64,000 nucleotides of DNA. Origin: Prevotella sp. Lineage in GTDB: Bacteria; Bacteroidota; Bacteroidia; Bacteroidales; Bacteroidaceae. Made by a program: the position numbers and the translations under genes. The notes beneath the pieces are model-generated. The model saw only the letters and a program-made list of their open reading frames with translations. It made no database searches and was not told where the DNA came from. Below, in pieces: positions 17,142-26,060 of the stretch (position 1 is its first letter; each line of letters opens with the position of its first letter). The DNA is taken from positions 1 through 64,000 of the forward strand of contig JAFYYV010000013.1 of NCBI GenBank assembly GCA_017557405.1, given 5' to 3'.

Positions 17142-18065
17142 ATGATGATGGAGGCACAAGAATTTGCGACAATACAACTACGCAAAGAAGTAGAGCGCGT
17201 CCTTGGCAGAACACTAAAGACGCCAAAGGACTTCAATGCTCTGTCGCAAAGCGTTTTCGAGAAAACCCACGAGCAAGTCAGTGCATCCACGCTCAAACGC
17301 TTTTGGGGCTATCAGCACGACGCTGGTAACGAACCGCGCAAATCCACACTCGACATTCTTGCACACTTTGTAGGCTATCCCGACTTTGCTGCATTTTGTG
17401 ACAATTTGCCCAAGGAATCTAGTGCTCCACTTCCTGCAGAGAATTCTGCAAGAAATGGGATGAGACTTAAGAAAGTTGGGATAGTGTTTCTGTTTTTATT
17501 GGCTCTCTTCATTTTCATCGCATTTGCATTCCATTCCTTATGGGGGAGAGGCTCTGAACCTATCCCCATCCTCCATCAAGGTCAAACTTTTGCCACCTAC
17601 GACGACTACCTCTCCCTCTTCGGCTTGAAGAGCGATGCCGATCACGATTTCTTCATCCGACTCCCGGGCTATGAGTTCACAGTACTCTGGGCACCGCGCT
17701 ACCAGCATCCCGACTATCACAACGAAGGCGACTCGGCTCAGATGATGCCAACCATCACCGAGTACTATCACCCAGCCGACTATCCTACCGATACAGCATC
17801 AATGGCCGAACTGGCAAAGGTCAACAAAGAGCGGTACATCACTGCCATACGCAACGACGAAATCCGTCTCATCTTCATGAAGAACCTTGTCGACACAAGT
17901 TTTGTATTCCTTGGGGTCTATCGCGTCTCATCAACCCTTTCCGACACAGCCCGTGTGGTCTGGCGACGCGTTACCACCGATTTCGACCCCAACCATTTGG
18001 AAGTTCTCAAAAGCTATCGCTATTTGGAAAGCATTCCTCCACCAAGCATGAAACCTGAGAACTAA
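17142..18065 (+). CDS. Membrane-anchored putative regulator
   Basis: 307 residues from the first of three consecutive ATGs; codons upstream overlap the promoter. Residues ~1-95 form a helical, probably DNA-binding domain of a kind frequent in Bacteroidetes (QVSASTLKRFWGYQHD...PRKSTLDILAHFVGYPDFAAF). A single membrane helix follows near 116-140 (VGIVFLFLLALFIFIAFAFHSLW), then a ~165-residue part outside the cytoplasm with no recognised domain. The layout suggests a one-component sensor linking an outer signal to transcription. It stands alone, between the tyrS terminator and the accessory island. Confidence 0.65.
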   Translation: MMMEAQEFATIQLRKEVERVLGRTLKTPKDFNALSQSVFEKTHEQVSASTLKRFWGYQHDAGNEPRKSTLDILAHFVGYPDFAAFCDNLPKESSAPLPAENSARNGMRLKKVGIVFLFLLALFIFIAFAFHSLWGRGSEPIPILHQGQTFATYDDYLSLFGLKSDADHDFFIRLPGYEFTVLWAPRYQHPDYHNEGDSAQMMPTITEYYHPADYPTDTASMAELAKVNKERYITAIRNDEIRLIFMKNLVDTSFVFLGVYRVSSTLSDTARVVWRRVTTDFDPNHLEVLKSYRYLESIPPPSMKPEN

Positions 18066-18521
18066 ACCACGATGCATAGCGAGGGAAAGAATGAAGGGGT
18101 GCATCTTAAAAGACGTTAAGAATAGTGGGGGGTCCTTTTTTATTATAAGTATAATAATTATAATTGCAATAAAAATTGAATTCTATCGTGTCTACGACCG
18201 TTTTTTCTCAGAGAGGCTCGCTAGAGTGTATTGATTGCATTTTTGTGCTTTTGTCTTCGCGCTTGCTGGTTCCCGATGAAATCAGCGATTTTTGATGATT
18301 TCACCCTCTTCAAGACCTTGTGCGAAAGCAAATGGATTAAATGGACCAACGAAATGGATTGGTTTTCATTTGTCCACTTTTCCCTTTTTCCCTATTTTTG
18401 TGTCCGAAATACATAAAGAGATATGCATCCCTCCGTGTGAATCCGCGTGATGATTCTCCGTGATTCATACGTAGTTGCAAAAAAATCGGCTCACAATGGA
18501 ACAACTTTCAGAAAAAATGCC

Positions 18522-18778
18522 TATCTTTGCGAACGAGAGTCATATATGACCTCGCCTAGTGGAAAGCTGGCAAGCTTTGACCCGTCTGAGAATCTGCAAA
18601 TTCAAAGTGTATGGGTGATAAGTTTGGAGGCTGTTCCACCTGTAATGCATCGCTCGACTGTCTCACTCCTTTGTGTTTCAGCCTGCGTATCCACCTACAG
18701 GTGTGAGCCGTTTTTCATTCTTACATACACGGGTATTGCAGAACCTTCAGACTAAGAATGTACTGAAGGCTCACACCG
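18522..18778 (+). ncRNA. Candidate structured RNA or leader of the accessory island
   Basis: A -7 box TATCTTTG at 18522-18529 is followed by a dense set of inverted repeats: GAG.GTCAT/ATGAC.CTC (18535-18553), GTGGAA/TTCCAC (18559/18634), CACCTGTA/TACAGGTG (18637/18696), GGTGTGAGCC/GGCTCACACC (18700/18768) and CCTTCAG/CTGAAGG (18744/18763). The third and fourth share bases 18700-18703 and cannot form together, as in attenuators or riboswitches. It does not match 6S, tmRNA, RNase P or SRP RNA as I know them. The rest of the gap 18066-18863 holds no supportable gene. Confidence 0.45.
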
Positions 18779-18863
18779 CTGTGTGTAAAGTCGACAAAAC
18801 CTTTATGACATAATACCGAAATATTAATGTTTAACCAGTCATAATATTCTATAATCAAATAAC

Positions 18864-19910
18864 ATGAATCAAACTATTATTTGCACTCATTGCAATAAAG
18901 AACTACCTGCTGACTGGGGGTTCCCTTGTTGCCCATATTGTGGAAAAGAACTTGTAAAACGAGAAGATAATCTTGGTGGAAGAAGTAGTTTTTCTCTTGG
19001 AGATGCTAATGCCATTGCAGGTGACATGAATGTGAATATAGATTCGCATAATGTTGTCACCAACATAGTTCAAGAGCGACAGAAGCATCGTGAAGAGTTG
19101 CATCAAGAGAAGGTAGTACAATTCAAACAACTCTGTGAGCTGGTATATGCTGATGGTGTCATGACAAGCGATGAGGCTAGACAGTTGGAGAATCTCCGTC
19201 TATCACTTGGCATCGATTCTGCAGAAGCAGATCAGATTCGTGGGCAAGTCCGGAAGATACGATTGCAGCAGGCTCAGAATCAGCTTAATCCAGTAGCAAG
19301 AGTGTCCTTACAGCAGATTGTAAGCATGGCTATGAACGGCAAGTTGGACTTGTTGAAACACTGTTTCCCAAGGCTCGAGGCAATGGCCGAGAAATATATG
19401 GTTGATGAAGTGCAGTTCTACTACTATCTTATTTTGGCTGGTCTTGACCCTCGCAAGTGTATCAAGCTATATGAAAATCGAAATAATGACAACTATTGGC
19501 AGAGTTTCTGGACCTATATGGCTTATCAGAACATAGAGGAGTTGGACAAAGCACAGCTTATCATCGCAGAGATGGAAGCCTGGACAGACCGCCCCTTCGG
19601 TAACATGGCTCTTCTTGCTACTGCAGGGAGTCTTTATACCTATTGGGAAGATATGACGCAGACAGACTTTCTGGAACAGGCTCGCATGTTTCTGGAGCAG
19701 GGGGCTGACGGATTCAGCGATTTCCTGGACCGCTTTGCTCAATCCTTGATGCTGTTGGCGGAAGATAATGACAACGACATGCATGAATATCAAGGAGACT
19801 TCTCATTCTATTTCAACCATGTTTTTAGCGGGTTGATGCATAAGCGGAAAATGGCTCATATTTACAACCTGATTCCGCGTATGCCAAAGATAGCCCCTCT
19901 TCCACACTAA
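18864..19910 (+). CDS. Zinc-ribbon protein with TerB-like helical region
   Basis: 348 residues, no signal peptide. An N-terminal zinc ribbon (CTHC ... CPYC, residues 8-27) is followed by a Gly/Asn-rich linker (SLGDANAIAGDMNVNIDSHNVV) often seen after zinc ribbons in Bacteroidetes. Residues ~85-130 (FKQLCELVYADGVMTSDEARQLENLRLSLGI) resemble a TerB/tellurite-resistance helical module with an acidic metal-binding turn. The remainder is alpha-helical, possibly TPR-like. First gene of the accessory island, after the structured leader. Probably a cytosolic adaptor; no enzyme motif. Confidence 0.65.
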   Translation: MNQTIICTHCNKELPADWGFPCCPYCGKELVKREDNLGGRSSFSLGDANAIAGDMNVNIDSHNVVTNIVQERQKHREELHQEKVVQFKQLCELVYADGVMTSDEARQLENLRLSLGIDSAEADQIRGQVRKIRLQQAQNQLNPVARVSLQQIVSMAMNGKLDLLKHCFPRLEAMAEKYMVDEVQFYYYLILAGLDPRKCIKLYENRNNDNYWQSFWTYMAYQNIEELDKAQLIIAEMEAWTDRPFGNMALLATAGSLYTYWEDMTQTDFLEQARMFLEQGADGFSDFLDRFAQSLMLLAEDNDNDMHEYQGDFSFYFNHVFSGLMHKRKMAHIYNLIPRMPKIAPLPH

Positions 19911-19945
19911 AAAAAATTGTTTAACTATTGAATTAATTACTGACG

Positions 19946-20638
19946 ATGGAGATATTAGTAGGAAAAGGCGGCAATCAGAGTATGCCGATAACAGACGAGA
20001 CGGTGAGTCGCATACATTGCAAGATAGAAGTATTGGATAGTGGTCATATTGCAGTGACCAACCTCAGCGCAGCAGGCACATTCATCAATGGGTTAAGGCT
20101 AGTTAAACGGACTTTGGTCAATCGTGATGCCCAACTGCAGTTAGGGCCTCGCTTCACAGCGACTGTCCGCGAGTTGATAGAGAGTGAAGACTATGCTGCC
20201 TATACTTGTCATCAAGTGGTGCGACGCAAGTATCAGTCGAGCAGTGCCTTGCAGGTGTTCCTAAGCACTTCGGCCCAACGTGTTAGCGACAAATTAACAA
20301 GGTATGCCATTCCTGTGGCAAAGAGCGCACAGGCCTATTATCTGATTGACGAAGGCAAGTATTGGGAGGCGCAAAATCTAATTTACGAGGCAGGCGATAC
20401 TCTTTATGACATGCAAGACGGCAGCGACCTTCTCCAGGGTATCTATGCAACGATGCTTGTGGTGTGTGCTCGCTTGTATCTTGAAGTCGGCCGTATGGAC
20501 ACTGGACTTGAAGCCATAAAAGGTGCAATAAGTATTTTTGACCGATTACCATCTGATTGTCTTGGAAATAGTGTCAAACAGCGTGAAGAAGCAAACAAGA
20601 TTTTATCTATGATTAATGAAAGAATGGGAAACAATTAA
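19946..20638 (+). CDS. FHA-domain protein
   Basis: 230 residues. Residues 1-75 form a forkhead-associated domain with the phosphothreonine-reading residues: SRIH (near 22-25), then NLSAAGTFINGLRL with the conserved Asn-Gly. The C-terminal ~150 residues are helical and TPR-like (AQAYYLIDEGKYWEAQNLIYEAGD...LYLEVGRMDTGLEAIKGAI). FHA domains bind phosphothreonine partners, yet no Ser/Thr kinase gene is in the window. It lies 35 bp after the zinc-ribbon gene and is probably co-transcribed. Likely a cytosolic scaffold; the partner is unknown. Confidence 0.78.
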   Translation: MEILVGKGGNQSMPITDETVSRIHCKIEVLDSGHIAVTNLSAAGTFINGLRLVKRTLVNRDAQLQLGPRFTATVRELIESEDYAAYTCHQVVRRKYQSSSALQVFLSTSAQRVSDKLTRYAIPVAKSAQAYYLIDEGKYWEAQNLIYEAGDTLYDMQDGSDLLQGIYATMLVVCARLYLEVGRMDTGLEAIKGAISIFDRLPSDCLGNSVKQREEANKILSMINERMGNN

Positions 20639-20710
20639 CAAGCATTCTCAAATTACCTTTAACAAGCTGACGAGTTAAACATTATTATTAATAACTAAAA
20701 TTTTGCAATT

Positions 20711-23164
20711 ATGGGTTTCTTAAAGAAATTATTAGGTATTGCTGCTGATGAAAATGAGACTTACAGCGAAGCCAAAAAGACGTTAGAAACATCATTTTAT
20801 GATGAAGATGGTCCCAAGATTAAATTAGGTCATTTGGAAAATGGTATTCTAACAATGACAGAGAGTATCACAGAGCTCGACGACGAAAGCCTGGAAGAAT
20901 ATAAGCATTTGCGGAAAATCGTTTTTCCAACTTCTTTGACAAAACTAGAATCCACAGTCATTGATGATCAAGAACAATTGGAGGAAGTTGACTTTTCTAA
21001 AGTAACAAATCTACGAAAGATTCCTGAAGATTTTATATCTGGAAAACATAAAATTCGTCAATTTATTATTCCTATGGGCGTGCAGACTGTGGAAGATGGT
21101 TTCATTGGAGAAGCAAAGGCTGGTACAGAAATATTTGTTCCTGCCTCAGTTGGAAAACTAGGTTATTTTAACGGGAATTGCGACAACGATTTGGTTGTTT
21201 ATCTCTTTGCTGCTGATGTTGACATAGAGGAGGCAGAAGAAGATATAAAAACGCTCTACGTTTTGCCACAATATTATACTCAGTATGCAAAACAACTTAA
21301 AAAATGTGATAGCGAAGCACAATTGCGTGAAATACCCGAGGATAAACGAAACTTTTATAAAAGCATACGGACTCATTCAGAGCAAATTGTCGATGAAAAA
21401 CCCAACAGAGTAACAGAGTCATCAAATAACCAGCAAACAAATGTAACACGACCTTTAAATACCAAGCTTATGGAACAACAAAAAAAAGGGCATGTTGTTG
21501 ATATCGAAGGTAAAACGTATGCTATCCGCCAAACACAGGACCTTATAGGAAGTATCGACATCAACGACAGTAAAATGATTAGAAAGATGGTTCTCCCAAG
21601 TTCCCTTATAAGAATTCCTCAAAGTATATTCAGTTATCATGAAAAACTTAAAGAAGTTGATTTCAGTCAGTGTTCATCATTAATAGTAATTGACTCATTT
21701 GCGTTCCGTAGATGTGAACAACTTGAGGAAGTTGACCTCAGTCAGTGTTCGTCATTAACGGAGATAGGCAATTATGCGTTCGACGATTGTAAACAACTTA
21801 AAAAATTGGTTCTCCCGAGTTCCATTATTAGCATTGCTGAAAAAGCTTTCCGTGGATGTGAACAACTTAAAAAAGTGGTTCTCCCGAGTTCCATTACTAG
21901 AATTGCCGAAAATGCGTTCCAGGGATGTGAACAACTTGAGGAAGTTGATTTCAGTCAATGTTCATCATTAACTGAGATTGGCGATGTAGTCAGCGGATGT
22001 ACACAACTTAAAAAGGTGATTCTCCCGAGTTCCATTACTAGAATTGCTGAATATGCGTTCCGTGGATGTGAACAACTTGAGGAAGTTGATTTCAGTCAAT
22101 GTTCATCATTAACTGAGATTGGCGATGGTACGTTCTCAGGATGTGAACAACTAAAAAAAGTGGTTCTCCCGAGTTCCATTATTAAAATTGGCGATAGTGC
22201 GTTCAGTGGATGTGAACAACTCACCAGCGTCATTTTGCCCGACATATTGGTCGAGATAGGAAGATATGCATTTGAACGCACTTGCTTAACTGAAATCGTC
22301 ATTCCCGATTCAGTGGAACATATTGGTTCGGGTGCGTTCGAAAGATGTGAACAACTAACTAGAGCCACCATTGGACTCTCAGCCAAAGATTATTTCGATG
22401 AGAGATATCCTATCTTCAAAAATACTCCAAATCTAAAGGAACTGACCTTTTGCTCGGAAGTGGCTGAATACACGGGTGCAAAGGCATTGACAAAAGTGAC
22501 GTTCTGCGACACCGTGAAGGAGTTGGGCAAGTGGGCTGTGGCAGAATGTGAAGAACTAGAAGAAGTGGTTATCCCCGACTCCGTGACAAAGATTGGATAT
22601 GGTGCTTTCGTAGCTTGTACCAATCTTTCGTCCATCGTTCTCTCTGACAATATTACTGAGATGGCCGAAAGCGTGCTTGCAAAGACAAGGGTGAAGGAAA
22701 TCGTATTTCCACGTGAGCTACGCAAACTTGGTGTCTTAGGTAAAGATTATGAGAAATTGCGTAAACTTGACTTCTCGAAAGTGACGAATCTTAAAACTAT
22801 TCCCGAAAATTTCATTGGTTCCAACACGCCAAAACTGAAAGAGATTGCCCTACCTGTAGGGGTTGCTAAGATTGAAGAGTGTATTGGTGGTGAAAACCTA
22901 AGCAGAATCTTCCTTCCTTCCACCATTAAAGAGGTTGAGGAACTGCATCAGGTTAACATCGATATTTACTGTTTCTCACCTGTTATAGAAGAATTGGAAC
23001 TGATGGTAGATGGAATAGAAGATGAAGAAGATGCCATACGCCTCCACGTCCTTCCTGAGTATTTGGATTCTTATATAGAACAGCGCGATGCTGAAAGAAT
23101 CCCAAAGAATATTCTCATTATAGATGTCATCCCCGAGGAGTTCCGATATTATTACGACAATTGA
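20711..23164 (+). CDS. Intracellular BspA-type leucine-rich repeat protein
   Basis: 817 residues. From ~280 to 560 there are tandem 23-residue LRR_5/BspA units (CEQLEEVDFSQCSSLTEIG, AFxGCEQLKKVVLPSSI), with more degenerate units at both ends. BspA-like proteins are normally surface proteins, but this one starts MGFLKKLLGIAADENE with no signal peptide or sorting tail, so it should be cytosolic. The DNA between about 21640 and 22240 repeats closely, which allows copy-number change by recombination. LRRs bind proteins, so it may be the recognition part of the cluster; that is inference. Confidence 0.8.
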   Translation: MGFLKKLLGIAADENETYSEAKKTLETSFYDEDGPKIKLGHLENGILTMTESITELDDESLEEYKHLRKIVFPTSLTKLESTVIDDQEQLEEVDFSKVTNLRKIPEDFISGKHKIRQFIIPMGVQTVEDGFIGEAKAGTEIFVPASVGKLGYFNGNCDNDLVVYLFAADVDIEEAEEDIKTLYVLPQYYTQYAKQLKKCDSEAQLREIPEDKRNFYKSIRTHSEQIVDEKPNRVTESSNNQQTNVTRPLNTKLMEQQKKGHVVDIEGKTYAIRQTQDLIGSIDINDSKMIRKMVLPSSLIRIPQSIFSYHEKLKEVDFSQCSSLIVIDSFAFRRCEQLEEVDLSQCSSLTEIGNYAFDDCKQLKKLVLPSSIISIAEKAFRGCEQLKKVVLPSSITRIAENAFQGCEQLEEVDFSQCSSLTEIGDVVSGCTQLKKVILPSSITRIAEYAFRGCEQLEEVDFSQCSSLTEIGDGTFSGCEQLKKVVLPSSIIKIGDSAFSGCEQLTSVILPDILVEIGRYAFERTCLTEIVIPDSVEHIGSGAFERCEQLTRATIGLSAKDYFDERYPIFKNTPNLKELTFCSEVAEYTGAKALTKVTFCDTVKELGKWAVAECEELEEVVIPDSVTKIGYGAFVACTNLSSIVLSDNITEMAESVLAKTRVKEIVFPRELRKLGVLGKDYEKLRKLDFSKVTNLKTIPENFIGSNTPKLKEIALPVGVAKIEECIGGENLSRIFLPSTIKEVEELHQVNIDIYCFSPVIEELELMVDGIEDEEDAIRLHVLPEYLDSYIEQRDAERIPKNILIIDVIPEEFRYYYDN

Positions 23165-23205
23165 GTTAGTTAACTACTTATTCAATCATTAAAAACAATT
23201 GAACA

Positions 23206-23775
23206 ATGAAGAACGAAGCCATTATTAAATCCATTCAATGCTTGCTCGATGAGTATAAAACTGAAAAGGCCAAGCCGAGCCTTAACAAGGCCGATTTAGG
23301 AAGTCTGCGTTATCTCCTTCTCCAATCTATACGCCAATATGATATTCCTGCAGTGAACCATCATTTGTCACAGGCTGCGCACAGTCGTTGGACAGAGTTG
23401 ACCACAGCAAACATTATGAATTACCATTATCGAGACATTGTTGTTTGCGATAATTTATCAAAACCTGTACAACATGCATTGTTTAATGGTTCGAAGAAAA
23501 GAGGCACACTTACGACTCTCACGAAAGGTTCTAAATTCCATTTCAGGGAGATGTTTCATGAAGACCATGTTATTCCCGTTTCAATGATACTGGATGAGAT
23601 GATAGAAATGCAAACAATCAATTATGCATCAGTAGAAGAACTATTAAACAAAATGCATATATGTGTTATCCTAAAAAAAGAGGATAGAAAAATTGGAAGG
23701 ACTAAAGGAAGATCCCTTTCTTTCCAGGAAACGATAAAAGAAGTATATACAGGTAACATTTCTTTATATCCGTGA
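23206..23775 (+). CDS. Possible HNH-like nuclease
   Basis: 189 residues. The central FREMFHEDHVIPVSMILDEM looks like the (E/D)HxxP core of HNH nucleases. The following MHICVILKKEDRKIG and KGRSLSFQETI resemble the second half (cysteine, then KxED) of restriction-like HNH families. No zinc-binding Cys pairs are present. It follows the LRR gene by 41 bp and belongs to the same run. If active it would be the only nuclease in the cluster; the call is tentative and a profile search would be decisive. Confidence 0.4.
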   Translation: MKNEAIIKSIQCLLDEYKTEKAKPSLNKADLGSLRYLLLQSIRQYDIPAVNHHLSQAAHSRWTELTTANIMNYHYRDIVVCDNLSKPVQHALFNGSKKRGTLTTLTKGSKFHFREMFHEDHVIPVSMILDEMIEMQTINYASVEELLNKMHICVILKKEDRKIGRTKGRSLSFQETIKEVYTGNISLYP

Positions 23776-23831
23776 CTTGTACTATGTTAGATGACTTATT
23801 ACTTGATTATTAACAGCCCTGAAAAATAGTT

Positions 23832-25298
23832 ATGGACCAATCTAATCCTACACAATTAAGATGTTCGGAGTGTGGCTTTCCGGTGCCTCCCAAACACGAT
23901 TATTGTCCACATTGCGGACGACCACTCACGGAAAATACCGAAAACAAAGAGGTTTCCCAAGAACAAAAACTTGAAGAGGGAAAAGGTGAGGGGATTATAG
24001 ACGAAGCATTAAACGCAGAACTTGAGAAACAAGAAATGGAGTTTGACTTCGACCTTGAGTTACAGCGGAAAGCTTTTGATGCAGACCTTGATCGTCAGAA
24101 AAAAGAGTTTGACTTTGATCTAGTACAGCATAGTAAAAATGCTGATGATGAACGAACAAAGAGCATGGACGAGCATGGCCAGGCGATGGCAGATAGAGAA
24201 AGTCTTCGCAAACGCGATAACCAACAGTTTGACTTCGACCTTGAGTTACAGCGGAAAGCTTTTGAAGCAGACCTTGATCGTCAGAAGAAAGAGTTTGACT
24301 TTGACCAAGAACAGCGTAGTAAAAATGCTGATCATGAACGAACGAAGAGCATGGACGAGCATGGCCAGGCGATGGCAGATAGAGAGAGTCTTCGCAAACG
24401 CGATAACCAACAGTTTGACTTAGATCTTGAACTACAGCGGAAAGCATTTGAAGCAGACCTTGATCGTCAGAAGAAAGAGTATGATTTTGATCAAGTACAA
24501 AATGACAAAAACGCTGAATTTGAGCGCGAACTCAAGAAGGCTAACCATATGCAAGACCTTGCCGATAGAGAAGCGCAACGTCGTATGGAAGAGTTGCAAT
24601 TGAAAGGCAGCATTGCTATGCAAAACATGGAGAAGATGTTAGCTGCAAAACGTGCCGCTCGTCAGGATGAAATGCAACACGAGAAAGAGACACTACAATC
24701 CAAGTTCGAAGCGGAAGAACGGCGTATGCAAACTCAAAAGGAAATGACTGCAGAACAAATTATGGCAGCTCAAATTCGAGAAATGGACGCTGGGGCACAG
24801 GCAAAATTCGCAGAATCATTCTCGGCAAGCAAAAATGCTGAACGCGAACGTGAAATGGCTGATGAGAAAGCTCAGATGTATGAACGTATGATGCAACAAA
24901 TGCAAACAGGTAATCAGCAGAATGCGCAAATGCAACAGCAGATGATGCAGCAGATGATGGAAATGGTTAAGATGGGATTCCAGGCTAACGCTAATGTGGC
25001 TACGGGACGTATCGATGCTCTTCGAGATAATATCCGGCCATCTTCCCCTGTTACTTCAGAACCTTCTCCAATCCCCACTCCTGCTCCAGAGCCACCAAAA
25101 CCACTACGATTGAACACATTATGGCTGCGGAAACATGGCTATGAGGGCAGTTTTAACGAATTAGCTGGGCAACTGGCAAATTTAGGTGGTGATATTTCAC
25201 AGGACTTTGATGAGCAAGGTAATCCTGTCATTGTGGTAGACAACCTTCCCAATGCAAAGATAATGGATGTTTTAATCAATATGGGAATTATATTTTAG
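23832..25298 (+). CDS. Zinc-ribbon coiled-coil protein with 62-residue repeats
   Basis: 488 residues. N-terminal zinc ribbon (CSECGFPVPPKHDYCPHCG, residues 11-29), then a long charged coiled coil (~60-370). It contains nearly identical 62-residue repeats (FDFDLELQRKAF...LDRQKKEFDFD...RTKSMDEHGQAMADRESL). A Gln/Met-rich segment and a Pro-rich linker lead to a small C-terminal domain (LNTLWLRKHGYEGSFNELAGQLANLGG...LINMGIIF). No signal peptide or membrane helix. Probably a rod-shaped cytosolic scaffold in the same system as the zinc-ribbon and FHA proteins. Confidence 0.65.
   Translation: MDQSNPTQLRCSECGFPVPPKHDYCPHCGRPLTENTENKEVSQEQKLEEGKGEGIIDEALNAELEKQEMEFDFDLELQRKAFDADLDRQKKEFDFDLVQHSKNADDERTKSMDEHGQAMADRESLRKRDNQQFDFDLELQRKAFEADLDRQKKEFDFDQEQRSKNADHERTKSMDEHGQAMADRESLRKRDNQQFDLDLELQRKAFEADLDRQKKEYDFDQVQNDKNAEFERELKKANHMQDLADREAQRRMEELQLKGSIAMQNMEKMLAAKRAARQDEMQHEKETLQSKFEAEERRMQTQKEMTAEQIMAAQIREMDAGAQAKFAESFSASKNAEREREMADEKAQMYERMMQQMQTGNQQNAQMQQQMMQQMMEMVKMGFQANANVATGRIDALRDNIRPSSPVTSEPSPIPTPAPEPPKPLRLNTLWLRKHGYEGSFNELAGQLANLGGDISQDFDEQGNPVIVVDNLPNAKIMDVLINMGIIF
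24042..24520 (+). repeat. 186-bp tandem repeat inside the coiled-coil gene
   Basis: Units begin near 24042, 24228 and 24414, an exact 186-bp step (62 codons); the third unit is partial. They are nearly identical at DNA level, which suggests recent duplication or ongoing homogenisation. Confidence 0.85.
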
Positions 25299-25316
25299 TA
25301 TGAACAACTATTAACG

Positions 25317-25544
25317 ATGGCACTATCATGTAAAGTCGGTACGTATATCTTTCGAATCAATCCTTCAGACGACAGGGAACTACATTGGCGCTCTTTTGGG
25401 AGTTCAGAGTTTCGTCGTTATTGGATAGCTCCGAACGGGTATCACATTCTTGATTTGGAAGTTAAAGGCGGCGAGCTGTTCATCTACACAGACCGCTACA
25501 ATTATGTTCGAAAGAAAAGTGGAAGTATCATCCCAAATTATTAA
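25317..25544 (+). CDS. Small hypothetical protein
   Basis: 75 residues, beta-rich (CKVGTYIFRINPSDDREL, YHILDLEVKGGELFIYTDRY), no signal peptide or motif I recognise. It starts 18 bp after the coiled-coil gene on the same strand, so it is probably part of the same transcript. Confidence 0.6.
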   Translation: MALSCKVGTYIFRINPSDDRELHWRSFGSSEFRRYWIAPNGYHILDLEVKGGELFIYTDRYNYVRKKSGSIIPNY

Positions 25545-25564
25545 CTTTTTAAATATTTATAATT

Positions 25565-25759
25565 ATGGCAATGTTTGAAATCACCTCAAAAGAAAGGCAT
25601 GGCAACATGCCTGCAGGTACAACACTAAGAGTTGACTCTGGTGGGTTCGGTAACTGCGAACAAAACAAAATCAAGGAAGCAATAAAAAGGGCAGGTTTTG
25701 ATAGTCGAGCTCAAGAAGCAAACCATCCTTGCTACTGGAACATAGAGAAAATCCGATAG
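25565..25759 (+). CDS. Small hypothetical protein
   Basis: 64 residues with a GGFGNCEQNKIKEAIKRAGFDSRAQ segment that looks like a short helix-loop fold; function not recognised. Located 20 bp after the previous small gene. Two hairpins follow, the second terminator-like. Confidence 0.55.
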   Translation: MAMFEITSKERHGNMPAGTTLRVDSGGFGNCEQNKIKEAIKRAGFDSRAQEANHPCYWNIEKIR

Positions 25760-25802
25760 CTTCTTTCTTCAGTTTTTGTCATATAAAAAAACTGAAGTTA
25801 AT

Positions 25803-25842
25803 ACAGAGGCAGGCTATTCATACAAAGGTCTGCCCCTGTTTT
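25803..25842 (+). terminator. Terminator-like hairpin before the small membrane protein
   Basis: ACAGAGGCAG (25803-25812) pairs with CTGCCCCTGT (25830-25839), then TTTT. A second hairpin (CTTCAGTTTTT/AAAAACTGAAG) lies at 25767-25797. The T-run ends only 11 bp before the next start codon. Confidence 0.65.
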
Positions 25843-25853
25843 AATTATTCAAA

Positions 25854-26033
25854 ATGGAAATCCTTGGTATCATTGCACTTATCGTTATCATCTTATTGGC
25901 GTTCAGCGCCTTGGGATGGATAATGAAAATCCTCGGCTGGGTAATAGACTTTCTCGGTGAAGGTTGCTCCACATCATGGGGCTGCCTTATCTGGATTTTC
26001 GCTATTATCATCGGATTGATAGCGGTGTCGTAA
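25854..26033 (+). CDS. Two-helix small membrane protein
   Basis: 59 residues, short enough to be missed by common length cut-offs. The N-terminal half is one membrane helix (MEILGIIALIVIILLAFSAL). After a GWIMKILGWVIDFLGEGC linker comes a second helix (WGCLIWIFAIIIGLIAV). It is the only membrane protein of the island and could anchor the system. A terminator-like hairpin sits directly in front of it, and the next gene starts 27 bp later. Confidence 0.65.
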   Translation: MEILGIIALIVIILLAFSALGWIMKILGWVIDFLGEGCSTSWGCLIWIFAIIIGLIAVS

Positions 26034-26060
26034 ATAATATTAATTATATGAACAAGAAGT

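Noticed and set aside
18530-18712. 6S RNA, tmRNA, RNase P RNA or SRP RNA
   Set aside because: The ends do not pair as in 6S, and none of the signature stretches of the other RNAs is present.
18231-18755. Two small frames (61 and 102 codons) in the gap before the island
   Set aside because: They lack start signals or known features, and the second overlaps the promoter and the structured RNA region.
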